Assembly (NCBI GenBank): GCA_902786345.1
Contig: CADACB010000008.1
Span: 1 to 64,000 of the forward strand
Source of the DNA: an uncultured Ruminococcus sp.
GTDB taxonomy: Bacteria; Bacillota; Clostridia; Oscillospirales; Acutalibacteraceae
DNA length: 64,000 bases
Direction of reading: 5' to 3'
The notes under the pieces: generated by a model
The model's input: the letters and a program-made list of their open reading frames with translations, nothing else
Told to the model about the DNA's origin: nothing
Database searches by the model: none
In this document: piece after piece, positions 1 to 8,145 of the stretch
Layout of the letters: every line of letters starts with the position of its first letter
Position numbering within the stretch: the stretch's first letter is position 1
Translations under genes and position numbers: made by a program

Positions 1-1
1 T

Positions 2-340
2 TTTCAAGATGATCTGAAAGCCGATGGCAAAGGGATCGAAGATTATCAAAACAGCAAGGGTTATAATATTGTGGAGCGAATAGAGAATTTACACGATCCA
101 GATTTTATTCTGACAGGTACCGGTACGTCATATTTTGTGATAAATAGTGAGACTGATATGGAGTATTTTGATTCTATAGATAATATTCCGGTAGCAGGCA
201 AAGAAGTAATTTGTTTTTGTTATGACAGATATACTGGTGTGAGAGTGATTTATAAAAAATATAATGATGAAAACGAAATGGTATCACACGAAGTTCTTTA
301 TAGCTCGGCTGATGAGTTTAAGAAGAATTACAGAAGTTAA
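2..340 (+). CDS. hypothetical protein, 5' end outside window
   Basis: The reading frame is open from base 2 to the TAA ending at 340, so the gene starts before the window. A GTG at 71 lies in the frame, but the codons before it are also open and coding-like (FQDDLKADGKGIEDY...), so it need not be the start. The visible 112 residues are acidic and Tyr/Asp-rich, with no signal peptide, membrane segment or motif I recognise. A strong hairpin follows about 10 bases after the stop. The function is unknown. Confidence 0.6.
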   Translation, partial: FQDDLKADGKGIEDYQNSKGYNIVERIENLHDPDFILTGTGTSYFVINSETDMEYFDSIDNIPVAGKEVICFCYDRYTGVRVIYKKYNDENEMVSHEVLYSSADEFKKNYRS

Positions 341-350
341 TAAAAACATC

Positions 351-374
351 CCCCCGGCTGTTTTCAGTTGGGGG
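351..374. terminator. hairpin terminator between convergent or tandem units
   Basis: The arms CCCCCGGCTG and CAGTTGGGGG pair over 10 bp (two G-T wobbles) around a TTTT loop, just after the stop of the first gene. There is no T-run on the plus side. On the minus strand the hairpin is followed by a short T-run (gatgttttta), so it may work better in that direction. Confidence 0.5.
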
Positions 375-410
375 AATGTGGAATAAATGGGATGAATGAT
401 TATGTAAATA

Positions 411-1082
411 ATGATTGTTTATATAAGTCTTTTTATTGTTGTTGTAATGTTATCCGCTTACTCCTCTTTTTAATCTGTTAGCAATAAAAGTGATGAACCA
501 AAAGATGAATCGGATAATAAAATTGTTCAAGAGAAGAAAAAGATAGATGGTCTGATAGCACGAATAGAAAAAGATTATGAAGAACTCACAGAGATGGACA
601 AAGCTATACTGACCAATATATACAATCAGTATCCGGAATATACTGTCGAACAGTACAAAAAGTTGTATGAATGTCGCTGCGCAAGTGGAGGTGTTGTTGC
701 TTATAATCCAAAAGCAGAAGCTGAAACATTCGGACTTGAAAGTAGTTACCCGAGTAAAATGACTATGTCCGCTGTAAAAGAAATTTTTTTGCGTGTGGAT
801 AGCGTCAAAAATGGCAAGAGAGGTGATTTTGTATAAGCGGAGTTCGATAAAATATGTCTATCTGATGAACACGGCGGAAGCGGACTCAATCACAAGTTAT
901 ATAAGTTTGTCGGTGATGACGGTTTAAATGAGGATATAATATTGTTTATGCTTTCCGGCGGATATTATGATATTGGTATCAGTGTTTGGGCTGATCATAG
1001 AAAGTATGCCAAAGAAGGCAATTGTATATTGGAGGAAAGACTTTTTGATTCCCATGTGTTGACAACTGAAATCAGTAATTGA
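411..1082 (+). pseudogene. decayed lipoprotein-like gene with two in-frame stops
   Basis: One frame runs from ATG 411 to TGA 1080-1082 (224 codons) and is broken only by TAA at 471-473 and TAA at 834-836. The first 20 residues form a hydrophobic leader ending LSAYSSF, which resembles a lipoprotein signal with the usual lipobox Cys replaced by Tyr. A charged Ser/Asp/Lys/Glu linker and a helical segment follow (IARIEKDYEELTEMDKAI). After the second stop the frame continues with plausible coding sequence (SDEHGGSGLNHKLYKFVGDDG) to the end. An internal ATG at 594 could express only an 80-residue piece. I infer a pseudogene. The family is not recognised. Confidence 0.6.
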
Positions 1083-1083
1083 T

Positions 1084-1123
1084 AATTTAAGCCTCGTGCA
1101 CTTTCGTACACAAGGCTTAAATT
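1084..1123. terminator. bidirectional hairpin terminator
   Basis: An 11-bp perfect inverted repeat, AATTTAAGCCT at 1084-1094 and AGGCTTAAATT at 1113-1123, lies between the convergent pseudogene and glycosyltransferase. It overlaps the stop codon of the latter. T-rich flanks are short on both sides. Confidence 0.6.
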
Positions 1124-2312
1124 ATTTGTAGCGTTTGTTCTTATATTTCATTATGGCTATTTCATATGCCCTTACATACTGCTCTGCCATTTTAGTGTCA
1201 TCTTCTGTTACAAGAGAATCGCGTACAATCTGCTTGATTCTTTTTTTCTTTGAGTAATCAAGGGATGAAAGTGTTTTCAGATACTTGGCAAACTCAGATT
1301 TCTTTTTGTATACAAAACCATTGACTCCGTGTTTGATGGTTTTATGCACTATATGTTCCTTGTCTTCTTTTACAAGTACGGGAAGACCACAAGCCATAGC
1401 TTCAAGAAACGACATTGATACAAGCCCGTCATCGGATGAACAGACATAAATATCACACGCCGAATAAATATCCGGCATTATCGAATTGGCTACTGATCCG
1501 CTGAAAAATACAGTATCGTTTACTTTCAGTGTTTTGCACAGACCTTTAAGATAATTTGTTTCCGACCCGTCTCCTACAATCAACAGCTGAATGTTATCCG
1601 ATTTTTTGATATGCTTAGCAAATGCCGTAATAACAAATTCAAGATTTTTTTCTACTGTAAGCTTACCGGCAAAAACAGCAACTGTAGCTTTTGGCGAAAG
1701 ACCAAGTTTTGAACGTATTTTTTTATTTGATGCTTTTGTAGAGCTCCGGTAATCGAATTTCTGGGTATCGGTTGTTGAGCGGATAAGCATAACCTTACGT
1801 TTTCTGTCTGCTTTTTTAACAAATATTTCAGCTCTGCTGCAGGATGATGTAATTACATCTGCATTGTCTAGCATATCACGAAAATGTTGTTTTTCAAAAT
1901 AGGTTTTGACGTTCCACATCATTCGTGATTTGTCAGAAGCAAATCTGTCCATAAAAAAATCGTGGATAGTAAAAACAACAGGCTTGCCTGTTTTGTCAGC
2001 AACAAGCAGTCCCATATAGCCGATTTTAGTATCTGTATGTATATGAATGACGTCAGGCTTGAAGGAAGAAATAAATTCCACAGTCTTTGCGTCAGAAGGA
2101 TTTTTGCATTCAAATCCATATTTATTATTTGTTTTTTTAGCAGGGCATCTCACTATGCCATTTTGAAAGGCAGCATTCTGTGTGTGAAGCGATGATGTAA
2201 CAATAACTACCTGATGAGAGAGTTTTTCAAGTCCGTTTTTAAGGACATCAACATAGCTTGATATTCCGCATACATAAGGTGCAAGCACCTCGGTAAATAT
2301 TAAAATTCGCAT
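1122..2312 (-). CDS. GT4-family glycosyltransferase
   Basis: This 396-residue cytoplasmic or membrane-associated GT-B enzyme probably transfers a sugar from a nucleotide sugar to a lipid or polysaccharide acceptor. The N-terminal half begins MRILIFTEVLAPYVCGISSYV, with the Gly-containing loop typical of GT4, and has DVIHIHTD and FTIHDFF segments. The C-terminal Rossmann half has VFAGKLTVEKNLE, LLIVGDGSE and the donor-binding region SDDGLVSMSFLEAMACGLPVLV. In the last, the usual E-x7-E spacing is partly altered, with Asp-Asp-Gly in place of the first Glu. The overall look is closest to diacylglycerol glucosyltransferases and other lipid GT4 enzymes, but the acceptor cannot be read from sequence. 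It stands alone. An extended -10 (TGTTATAAT on the minus strand, around 2343-2350) could drive it. Confidence 0.85.
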   Translation of the reverse strand: MRILIFTEVLAPYVCGISSYVDVLKNGLEKLSHQVVIVTSSLHTQNAAFQNGIVRCPAKKTNNKYGFECKNPSDAKTVEFISSFKPDVIHIHTDTKIGYMGLLVADKTGKPVVFTIHDFFMDRFASDKSRMMWNVKTYFEKQHFRDMLDNADVITSSCSRAEIFVKKADRKRKVMLIRSTTDTQKFDYRSSTKASNKKIRSKLGLSPKATVAVFAGKLTVEKNLEFVITAFAKHIKKSDNIQLLIVGDGSETNYLKGLCKTLKVNDTVFFSGSVANSIMPDIYSACDIYVCSSDDGLVSMSFLEAMACGLPVLVKEDKEHIVHKTIKHGVNGFVYKKKSEFAKYLKTLSSLDYSKKKRIKQIVRDSLVTEDDTKMAEQYVRAYEIAIMKYKNKRYK

Positions 2313-2411
2313 ATTATCACCGAAAAATAATTTATCTGATTTATTATAACATGTTATCTTTGCAAGCGAAAGTCATTTTATCAAATTCTTGTTAAATTTA
2401 TAATAAAACAC

Positions 2412-2440
2412 TTTAAAAACCTAAAAAAATAGTATATAAT
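2412..2440 (+). promoter_or_regulatory. sigma-A-type promoter for the hprK operon
   Basis: TTTAAA (2412-2417) is separated by 17 bases from a perfect TATAAT (2435-2440), about 80 bases before the hprK start. The -35 matches consensus at four of six positions. Confidence 0.6.
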
Positions 2441-2518
2441 GAATATATATCATTTTTAGGAAAACCGAGAAAATAAAAGATCATTTTTATAATGGAATAT
2501 ATAAACGGAGGTGCTTTT

Positions 2519-3484
2519 ATGGAAGCAAAGTTTTCAGTAACCTTGGAAAAAATAATTAAGGAGATTGATCTTGAGGTATCATATATGCCTGATGAAGCGG
2601 AATCAATAAAGGTATATTCACGTGATATTACCCGTCCCGGACTTGAACTTACAGGCTTTCTTGACTTTTTTGATAATAGCCGTATAATGCTCTTTGGCAA
2701 TACAGAGAACAGTTATCTTAATAAATTCAGTTCTGAACAGAGGTTTCACGTTATCGAAAGACTTTTTGCATTGCAGCCGCCGGCAATAATTGTTACAAGA
2801 AATATCATACCTTATGGCGAACTTATGTCAGCTGCCGAGAAGTATAAAGTGCCTGTGCTTCGCTCACCTGAAACCACATCAGTTCTTTCGGCTTCTCTTG
2901 TATCTTTGCTTAACACGGAGCTTGCACCGAGAATAACACGTCACGGCGTGCTTGTTGAAGTATATGGTGAAGGACTTCTGATTGTAGGTGACAGTGGTGT
3001 AGGTAAAAGTGAAACTGCAATAGAGCTTGTAAAACGAGGACATCGTCTTATTGCGGATGATGCTGTTGAGATACGTAGAATATCAAATAAACAGCTTATA
3101 GGCTCTTCACCCGCAAACATACGTCATTTTATTGAGCTGAGAGGCATAGGTATTATAAATGCAAGAAGACTTTTTGGTATGGGTTCTGTAAAGCTCAGCG
3201 AAAAGATAGATATGGTAATCAATCTTGAACTGTGGGATAATAAAAAAGTATATGACAGAATGGGTATGAAAAACGAAATGACAGAAATACTCGGAAATCA
3301 GGTGCCGATACTTACAATTCCTGTAAAGCCCGGACGAAATCTTGCAGTAATCATTGAAGTTGCGGCTATGAACAACCGTCAGCGTAAGATGGGCTATAAT
3401 GCGGCAAGAGAGCTTTTCCAGCTTCTTGGGCTTGATTATCCTGAGGAAGAAGAGGATGACTCCGTAAAAACTATTGCATTCTGA
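2519..3484 (+). CDS. hprK: HPr kinase/phosphorylase
   Basis: This bifunctional enzyme phosphorylates and dephosphorylates a regulatory serine of the PTS carrier HPr (or Crh), linking energy state to carbon catabolite control. The 321-residue length fits the family. The Walker A loop GDSGVGKSE lies at about residues 157-165, HRLIADD at about 175-181, and the family signature ELRGIGIINAR at about 206-216. A conserved C-terminal MNNRQRKMG follows. The frame extends 27 bases upstream to 2492, but ATG 2519 is preceded by CGGAGGTG at good spacing and gives the usual N-terminus. It is the first gene of an operon with murB, rapZ and whiA. The acidic run EEEEDD near the end is ordinary for the family. 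Confidence 0.97.
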   Translation: MEAKFSVTLEKIIKEIDLEVSYMPDEAESIKVYSRDITRPGLELTGFLDFFDNSRIMLFGNTENSYLNKFSSEQRFHVIERLFALQPPAIIVTRNIIPYGELMSAAEKYKVPVLRSPETTSVLSASLVSLLNTELAPRITRHGVLVEVYGEGLLIVGDSGVGKSETAIELVKRGHRLIADDAVEIRRISNKQLIGSSPANIRHFIELRGIGIINARRLFGMGSVKLSEKIDMVINLELWDNKKVYDRMGMKNEMTEILGNQVPILTIPVKPGRNLAVIIEVAAMNNRQRKMGYNAARELFQLLGLDYPEEEEDDSVKTIAF

Positions 3485-3546
3485 TTTTTATACATAATTA
3501 AATATTTTATATTAGGATATTAGGGTTAATCCGAAAAGAGGTTTTT

Positions 3547-4458
3547 ATGTTAGACAGTAAATATATAGAGCTTATAAGAAAAGAGAATACGATGGTATAT
3601 TCTGATGAGCCTATGGATAAGCACACAAGCTTTCGTATAGGTGGAAATGCGGACTGCCTTTGTGAAGTCAAAGATACGGTTTCGCTGAAGAATATAATCC
3701 GTTTGTGCAGGGAAAACAGTATACCTTATTTTATACTTGGTCTTGGATCAAACATACTTGTATCCGACAAGGGTATTGACGGTCTTGTTATAAAGCTTGG
3801 CGGAGAATTCAATGAAATATCTCTCAGCGAAGATAATATAATACGCTGCGGTGCAGGATCAACGCTGGCAAGACTTTGTGTATTTGCAAGGAGCATGTCG
3901 CTGGGAGGACTTGAATTTGCGTGGGGCATTCCAGGTTCTGTAGGCGGAGCAATATATATGAACGCAGGAGCATATGATGGCGAAATAAAGAATGTTGCCA
4001 TATCTGCAGAGTATATGGATAATAACGGAAATGTACGTGTTTATTCGGGAGACGATCTTGATTTTTCATATCGTCACAGTGTTTTTACAGATACTGATAA
4101 TATCATACTTAATGCTTCGTTCAGACTTGTGCCTGAATCACAGGACAAAATAACCGAAAGAATGCAGGAACTTATGGACAGACGAAAGGCAAAGCAGCCG
4201 ATAAATCATCCGAGTGCCGGAAGCGTTTTCAAGCGTCCCCAGGGATATTATGCCGCAGCACTGATTGAGGAATGCGGACTTAAAGGATTTACTATAGGCG
4301 GTGCACAAGTCAGTCCTAAGCATTCCGGATTTATAGTTAATGATCATAATGCAAGTGCCGAAGATGTTCTTAAGCTTATAGAGCATATAAAAAAAGTAGT
4401 TATGGAAGAAAAAAATGTAGATCTGTGCTGTGAAGTAAAATTTATAGGAAGACAATAG
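3547..4458 (+). CDS. murB: UDP-N-acetylenolpyruvoylglucosamine reductase
   Basis: MurB reduces UDP-GlcNAc-enolpyruvate to UDP-MurNAc with NADPH and bound FAD, the second committed step of peptidoglycan precursor synthesis in the cytoplasm. The 303 residues show the FAD-binding segments HTSFRIGGNAD, LGSNILVSD and WGIPGSVGGAIYMNAGAYDGE, then FSYRHSVF. The catalytic serine region is AGSVFKRP, followed by EECGLKGFTIGGAQVSPKH. The lack of the extra Tyr-loop domain and the short length fit the type II MurB of Bacillota. The ATG at 3547 follows AAAGAGG at proper spacing. It lies 62 bases downstream of hprK in the same operon. Confidence 0.97.
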   Translation: MLDSKYIELIRKENTMVYSDEPMDKHTSFRIGGNADCLCEVKDTVSLKNIIRLCRENSIPYFILGLGSNILVSDKGIDGLVIKLGGEFNEISLSEDNIIRCGAGSTLARLCVFARSMSLGGLEFAWGIPGSVGGAIYMNAGAYDGEIKNVAISAEYMDNNGNVRVYSGDDLDFSYRHSVFTDTDNIILNASFRLVPESQDKITERMQELMDRRKAKQPINHPSAGSVFKRPQGYYAAALIEECGLKGFTIGGAQVSPKHSGFIVNDHNASAEDVLKLIEHIKKVVMEEKNVDLCCEVKFIGRQ

Positions 4459-4485
4459 CAGATCGGAATTTTGCAGGTGAAAAAT

Positions 4486-5349
4486 ATGGAGTTTATAATT
4501 ATTACAGGTCTTTCAGGAGCCGGTAAATCGGTTGCGATGAGGAATATGGAGGATATAGGGTATTACTGTGTAGACAATATTCCGCCTATGCTGCTGCCTA
4601 CATTTTACGATCTGTGTGAGAAATCCTCTGATGAGCGTATGAAAAAAATAGCGGTTGTAACTGATGTCAGAGCCGGTGATGTGTTTGATGATCTTTTTGA
4701 AGCACTCGACACATTAAAGGCTTCAAAAAAGAAATATAAGATATTGTTTCTTGACGCACGTGACGATGTTCTTCTCCGCCGTTTTAAGGAAACCAGAAGA
4801 AAGCATCCTCTTAGCGACATATGTAAAGGATCTACTGAAAATGCAGTTTTACTTGAAAGAGATCTTCTTATGCCGGTAAAGGCAAGAGCAGATTATGTAA
4901 TAGATACTTCACTGCTGTCACAAACACAGCTTAAAGAACGCATATCATCGTTGTTCTTAGGCAATGTGTCACTTGGTATGACAGTAACCTGTCTTTCTTT
5001 CGGATTTAAATACGGTATACCGAGTGAAGCAGATCTTGTTTTTGATGTTCGCTGCCTGCCCAATCCGTTTTATATACCCGAGCTTAAGCACCACACAGGG
5101 CTTGAGGATTGTGTTTTCGATTATGTTATGGAGTTTGAACAGTCAAAGGGCTATGCCGAAAGAATGCTTTCGCTTGTAGATTTTTCGTTGCCGCTTTATC
5201 TTTCTGAGGGTAAAAGTCAGCTGGTAATTGCAATAGGATGTACAGGTGGAAAGCACCGTTCAGTTACTCTTACCCGTGTGCTTTACAAGCATATACTCGA
5301 ATCGGGTCAGCGTGCGATTGTTCATCACAGAGATATTGTAAAGGATTAG
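4486..5349 (+). CDS. rapZ: RNase adapter/nucleotide-binding protein RapZ (YvcJ)
   Basis: This P-loop protein binds ATP/GTP. In Bacillota YvcJ is linked to competence, and in E. coli RapZ guides RNase E to small RNAs controlling glucosamine-6-phosphate synthase. The protein opens MEFIIITGLSGAGKS, with the Walker A loop at residues 8-15. RRFKETRRKHPL appears near residue 100, and the C-terminal domain carries IAIGCTGGKHRSVT. A TTG at 4471 extends the frame, but ATG 4486, preceded by GCAGGTG, gives the classic start. It sits between murB and whiA. The usual neighbour yvcK is absent from this cluster. Confidence 0.95.
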   Translation: MEFIIITGLSGAGKSVAMRNMEDIGYYCVDNIPPMLLPTFYDLCEKSSDERMKKIAVVTDVRAGDVFDDLFEALDTLKASKKKYKILFLDARDDVLLRRFKETRRKHPLSDICKGSTENAVLLERDLLMPVKARADYVIDTSLLSQTQLKERISSLFLGNVSLGMTVTCLSFGFKYGIPSEADLVFDVRCLPNPFYIPELKHHTGLEDCVFDYVMEFEQSKGYAERMLSLVDFSLPLYLSEGKSQLVIAIGCTGGKHRSVTLTRVLYKHILESGQRAIVHHRDIVKD

Positions 5350-5365
5350 TCCGGGGGTTTTGATC

Positions 5366-6292
5366 GTGTCTTTTTCAAAGGAAACAAAGGAGGAGCTTTG
5401 TAAGGCGGGCTTTTTGTCGGATGAACAAAAGAAAGCAGCTGCATATGGTATGGTTTTGTTTTCAAGGGTGTTCAGTGCATCTGCTCTTACTTTTACAACA
5501 GAATCACGTCACACGGCAATGCTGTATTCCGAAACAATATCTGCAATGACAAGCTCTATTATTGAACTTAGCGTTAAGCTTACAAGAAGGGGAGGAGAAA
5601 ACAGACTTTTTACACTTTCTGTTCCTGATACAAGTGATTGTGAAAAAATATTTGATTTTTTCGGACATAGTGTTAACAGTCCTAATTTAAGAATAAACCG
5701 TGCTAACATAGACGGAGAAGAATGCCTTTCGTATTTTCTCAGGGGAGTTTTTCTTGTATGCGGGAGTGTTACTGATCCTGAAAAGGATTACCATCTTGAA
5801 TTTGTTGTTCCTCATAAAAATCTCGCTTCTGATCTTGAAAGGATAATAACAGAGGTTGATGAAATAAATACAGAGCCTAATATAGTAAAACGAAAGGGCA
5901 GCTATATAGTATATATAAAGGGCAGCAATAATATTGAAGATATGCTGACATATATGGGTGCACCTATGTCATCTTTGAATATAATACAGAATAAAATGGT
6001 CAAATCTGTTCGCAACAGGATAAACCGCCGTGTAAATTCGGAAACAGCAAACAGTAATAAAACTGCAGCAGCGGCAGCCGGACAGCTTTATGCAATTAAA
6101 ATTATAAAGGAGCATAAGGGGCTTGATTATCTTCCGGAAGAGCTTCGTGAACTTGCACAGCTTCGTCTTGAAAATCCGGAATATAATCTCCGTGAGCTTG
6201 GCGCAGCACTCAAAGAACCTATCAGCCGTTCAGGCGTAAACCACAGACTTCAACGTATTATTGCTATTTCAAAGGAACTAAGCGGTAAATGA
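5366..6292 (+). CDS. whiA: DNA-binding protein WhiA
   Basis: WhiA combines a LAGLIDADG homing-endonuclease-like domain lacking nuclease activity with a C-terminal helix-turn-helix. It affects cell division and chromosome segregation in Bacillota and sporulation in Streptomyces. The start MSFSKETKEELC is given by GTG 5366, eight bases after GGGGG. An upstream TTG at 5360 is only two bases from that site and is less likely. The middle has LRGVFLVCGSVTDPEKDYHLEF, and the C-terminus has NRINRRVNSETAN and LRELGAALKEPISRSGVNHRL, the helix-turn-helix. The stop overlaps the next start (ATGA). Confidence 0.95.
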   Translation: MSFSKETKEELCKAGFLSDEQKKAAAYGMVLFSRVFSASALTFTTESRHTAMLYSETISAMTSSIIELSVKLTRRGGENRLFTLSVPDTSDCEKIFDFFGHSVNSPNLRINRANIDGEECLSYFLRGVFLVCGSVTDPEKDYHLEFVVPHKNLASDLERIITEVDEINTEPNIVKRKGSYIVYIKGSNNIEDMLTYMGAPMSSLNIIQNKMVKSVRNRINRRVNSETANSNKTAAAAAGQLYAIKIIKEHKGLDYLPEELRELAQLRLENPEYNLRELGAALKEPISRSGVNHRLQRIIAISKELSGK

Positions 6293-6855
6293 GTACAATA
6301 ATAAGATATTTATATGCATTTCTTACAGATGGCATTGCTTTGATTTTTTGCACAGTGCCGATATATGTTTTTGTCAGGATGTTATTCCTTAAGCATCGGA
6401 GAAAAATAAGTCTGAAAGATAATGTTCTGTCGGACAGAGAGTTTGTAATGTTTTCGTTTTTTGTTTTTTTGATAATGCTGTTTACGCAAACTTTTATAGT
6501 GAACAGCGGCGTGAATGAGATAAAGCTTATACCTTTTGATATAATTATAAGACAGATTAGCTCGATAAACAGCAGCGAAAAAGCTTACAAAGAATTTATT
6601 TTAAATATAATCGGCAATGTTGGTGTTTTTATACCAATAGGTATATTTACAATTTATCTTTTTAAAACAAGTCTTTCTGAGACTGTTTTGACAGGTTTTT
6701 TTATTTCGTTATGTATAGAAGCAGGTCAGCTTCCTCTTGACAGAACGAGTGATGTTGATGATCTTATTCTCAATACTACAGGAGCTTTTATGGGTTATTG
6801 TATTTATCAATTGTGCAAAAAAATATCAGAAAAAAACAGGTACGGCAGCCAGTGA
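6289..6855 (+). CDS. VanZ-like integral membrane protein
   Basis: This 188-residue protein has about four to five hydrophobic segments. The VanZ-like core is visible as LIPFDII, NIIGNVGVFIPIG, then SLCIEAGQLPLDRTSDVDDLILNTTGAFMGY. The E-x3-Q...R-x2-DVDD-x3-N-x2-G pattern is the family hallmark. VanZ confers low-level teicoplanin resistance in enterococci, but most chromosomal homologues are uncharacterised, so resistance should not be assumed. Translation is probably coupled to whiA (4-base overlap). The terminator hairpin begins inside its last codons. Confidence 0.85.
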   Translation: MSTIIRYLYAFLTDGIALIFCTVPIYVFVRMLFLKHRRKISLKDNVLSDREFVMFSFFVFLIMLFTQTFIVNSGVNEIKLIPFDIIIRQISSINSSEKAYKEFILNIIGNVGVFIPIGIFTIYLFKTSLSETVLTGFFISLCIEAGQLPLDRTSDVDDLILNTTGAFMGYCIYQLCKKISEKNRYGSQ

Positions 6856-6880
6856 AAGGGTTGCCGTACCTGAAATTTTT
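6837..6880 (+). terminator. intrinsic terminator of the hprK-vanZ operon
   Basis: CAGGTACGGCA (6837-6847) pairs perfectly over 11 bp with TGCCGTACCTG (6862-6872) and is followed by AAATTTTTGT. The left arm lies within the last codons of the VanZ-like gene and the stop codon is in the loop. Confidence 0.85.
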
Positions 6881-6940
6881 GTACAAATTTTTATGATAAT
6901 ATACAGTGCTTTAAATGTACAAAATAATGTTCATATCGAA

Positions 6941-7183
6941 TCAAGCACCGAACATATTGAAGCGGAAGAGCTTCGACTCATCATCAGGGTTCTGACACTC
7001 AAGATGAGCATTAGTAATCTTACCGCCCTCAATGAGCTGTGTAAGACCAATAAGCTGGCAAAGCTTGCTCTTAAGATTAAGACGGTCGCCATCATCAGTT
7101 ACAAGAAATACATCGCCCTCACAGGTGTCAATAACAGCAAAAAATTCTTTAACATCTACATCATGAAGTTCAAGATTTGACAT
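6941..7183 (-). CDS. small conserved cytoplasmic protein, unknown function
   Basis: This acidic 80-residue protein has a strong AGGAGG site eight bases before its ATG and a near-consensus promoter upstream, so it is very likely expressed. It contains VKEFFAVIDTCEGDVFLVTDDGDRLNLKSKL, LIGLTQLIEGGKI and a C-terminal CQNPDDESKLFRFNMFG. From memory, similar short proteins recur in Oscillospiraceae and are sometimes labelled polyA polymerase. Nothing here supports such an activity: there is no nucleotidyltransferase motif and the protein is far too short. It has no membrane segment. Its role is unknown. Confidence 0.8.
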   Translation of the reverse strand: MSNLELHDVDVKEFFAVIDTCEGDVFLVTDDGDRLNLKSKLCQLIGLTQLIEGGKITNAHLECQNPDDESKLFRFNMFGA

Positions 7184-7218
7184 AATAATTACCTCCTAAT
7201 GATAATCATAGTTCATAG

Positions 7219-7271
7219 AGTAAGCCTTTTGCTTACTAAGATAATTATAGCATATAAATCAGGCTTGTCAA
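7219..7271 (-). promoter_or_regulatory. strong promoter with a hairpin at the transcript start
   Basis: On the minus strand TTGACA (7266-7271) and TATAAT (7244-7249) are perfect hexamers spaced 16 bases, with an extended TGC before the -10. An inverted repeat AGTAAGC-ctttt-GCTTACT (7219-7237) lies just downstream of the -10, where it would sit at the 5' end of the RNA or act as an operator. Nearer the gene, ATGATAATCAT (around 7199-7209) is a small palindrome that resembles part of a Fur box, which is a weak resemblance. Confidence 0.75.
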
Positions 7272-7375
7272 TTGTTTTTTGAAAATTAAGGTAATTATTT
7301 TGTGGAATATGTCATAATCTGATTGTTGAAAATTGTGCACAACCTACAATGAAATACATAATTAGAGCAAGCTTG

Positions 7376-8047
7376 TTAAAAAACAATTTTTCCGTCGGAA
7401 ATTCTTATGCATTTTTCTGCCATAGAAGCAACGTTATTATCGTGAGTGATCAGAACGATAGTAGTACCTGAGATATGGAGCTGTGAAAGTATCTTCATAA
7501 TTTCATTTCCGGAGGCGGTGTCAAGATTTCCGGTAGGTTCATCTGCAAGAATTATTTCAGGTCTGGCGGCTAATGCACGTGCAATCGCAACGCGCTGCTG
7601 TTGTCCTCCGGAAAGCTCATTTGGCTTGTGCCGGATTCTTCTTGCAAGTCCTACCATACCAAGTGCATTTTCTGCGAGTTCTCTGCGCAGTGAACGTTTT
7701 ATCCCTCTATAGATAAGCGGAAGTTCAACATTTTCTTCTGCTGTCAGAGTAGGGATAAGATTAAAGTTCTGAAAGATGAAGCCAATAATATTGTTTCTTA
7801 TAAATGAAAGTTCACTTTCACGCATTGAGGAAACATATACTCCATCAAGTAAATATTCACCGCTGCTTGGTTTATCAAGACATCCGAGAATATTCATAAG
7901 AGTTGATTTCCCCGATCCTGATTGTCCTATTATTGATGTAAATGAGCCTTTGTTTATGCACAGGTCAACATTATCGAGTGCAGTTACTGTACCGCCTTTT
8001 GTGTTGTATAGCTTGGATACTCCTGAAAGCTCTATTATATTATTCAC
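7376..8047 (-). CDS. ABC transporter ATP-binding protein, LolD/MacB type
   Basis: This ATPase belongs to the family that powers MacB/LolCDE/FtsX-like permeases exporting peptides, lipoproteins or antibiotics. The Walker A is [10 protein letters not shown], the Q-loop [22 protein letters not shown], the signature [15 protein letters not shown], the Walker [13 protein letters not shown] and the H-loop VLITHD. The NTGNLD variant typical of this subfamily is intact. The frame opens at ATG 8065, but GTG 8047 follows ACGGGGC and gives the usual start, about 223 residues. No FtsX-like permease gene adjoins it in this window, so it either serves a permease encoded elsewhere or is an orphan. TGATATAAT (around 8074-8081) is a possible extended -10. 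Confidence 0.9.
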   Translation of the reverse strand: MNNIIELSGVSKLYNTKGGTVTALDNVDLCINKGSFTSIIGQSGSGKSTLMNILGCLDKPSSGEYLLDGVYVSSMRESELSFIRNNIIGFIFQNFNLIPTLTAEENVELPLIYRGIKRSLRRELAENALGMVGLARRIRHKPNELSGGQQQRVAIARALAARPEIILADEPTGNLDTASGNEIMKILSQLHISGTTIVLITHDNNVASMAEKCIRISDGKIVF

Positions 8048-8085
8048 TGAGATGCCCCGTTTCATAAATTCTTATTATATCAGAA

Positions 8086-8120
8086 AACAGGTCATTATGC
8101 TGTAAACACAATGACCTGTT
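8086..8120 (-). terminator. terminator after nth
   Basis: AACAGGTCATT (8086-8096) and AATGACCTGTT (8110-8120) form a perfect 11-bp inverted repeat with a 13-base loop. On the minus strand the hairpin runs into TTTTCTG, a short T-run. It lies between nth and the ABC ATPase. Confidence 0.65.
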
Positions 8121-8145
8121 AATATCTTGTCCGGAAAAAATATAT

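Noticed and set aside
6737..7180. 147-codon plus-strand open frame across the VanZ end and the small minus-strand gene
   Set aside because: It crosses a strong terminator and overlaps two supported genes. Its start lies inside the VanZ-like gene.
7199..7209. Fur box controlling the small conserved protein
   Set aside because: Only about nine bases match. The palindrome lies between ribosome binding site and promoter, and there is no iron gene nearby.
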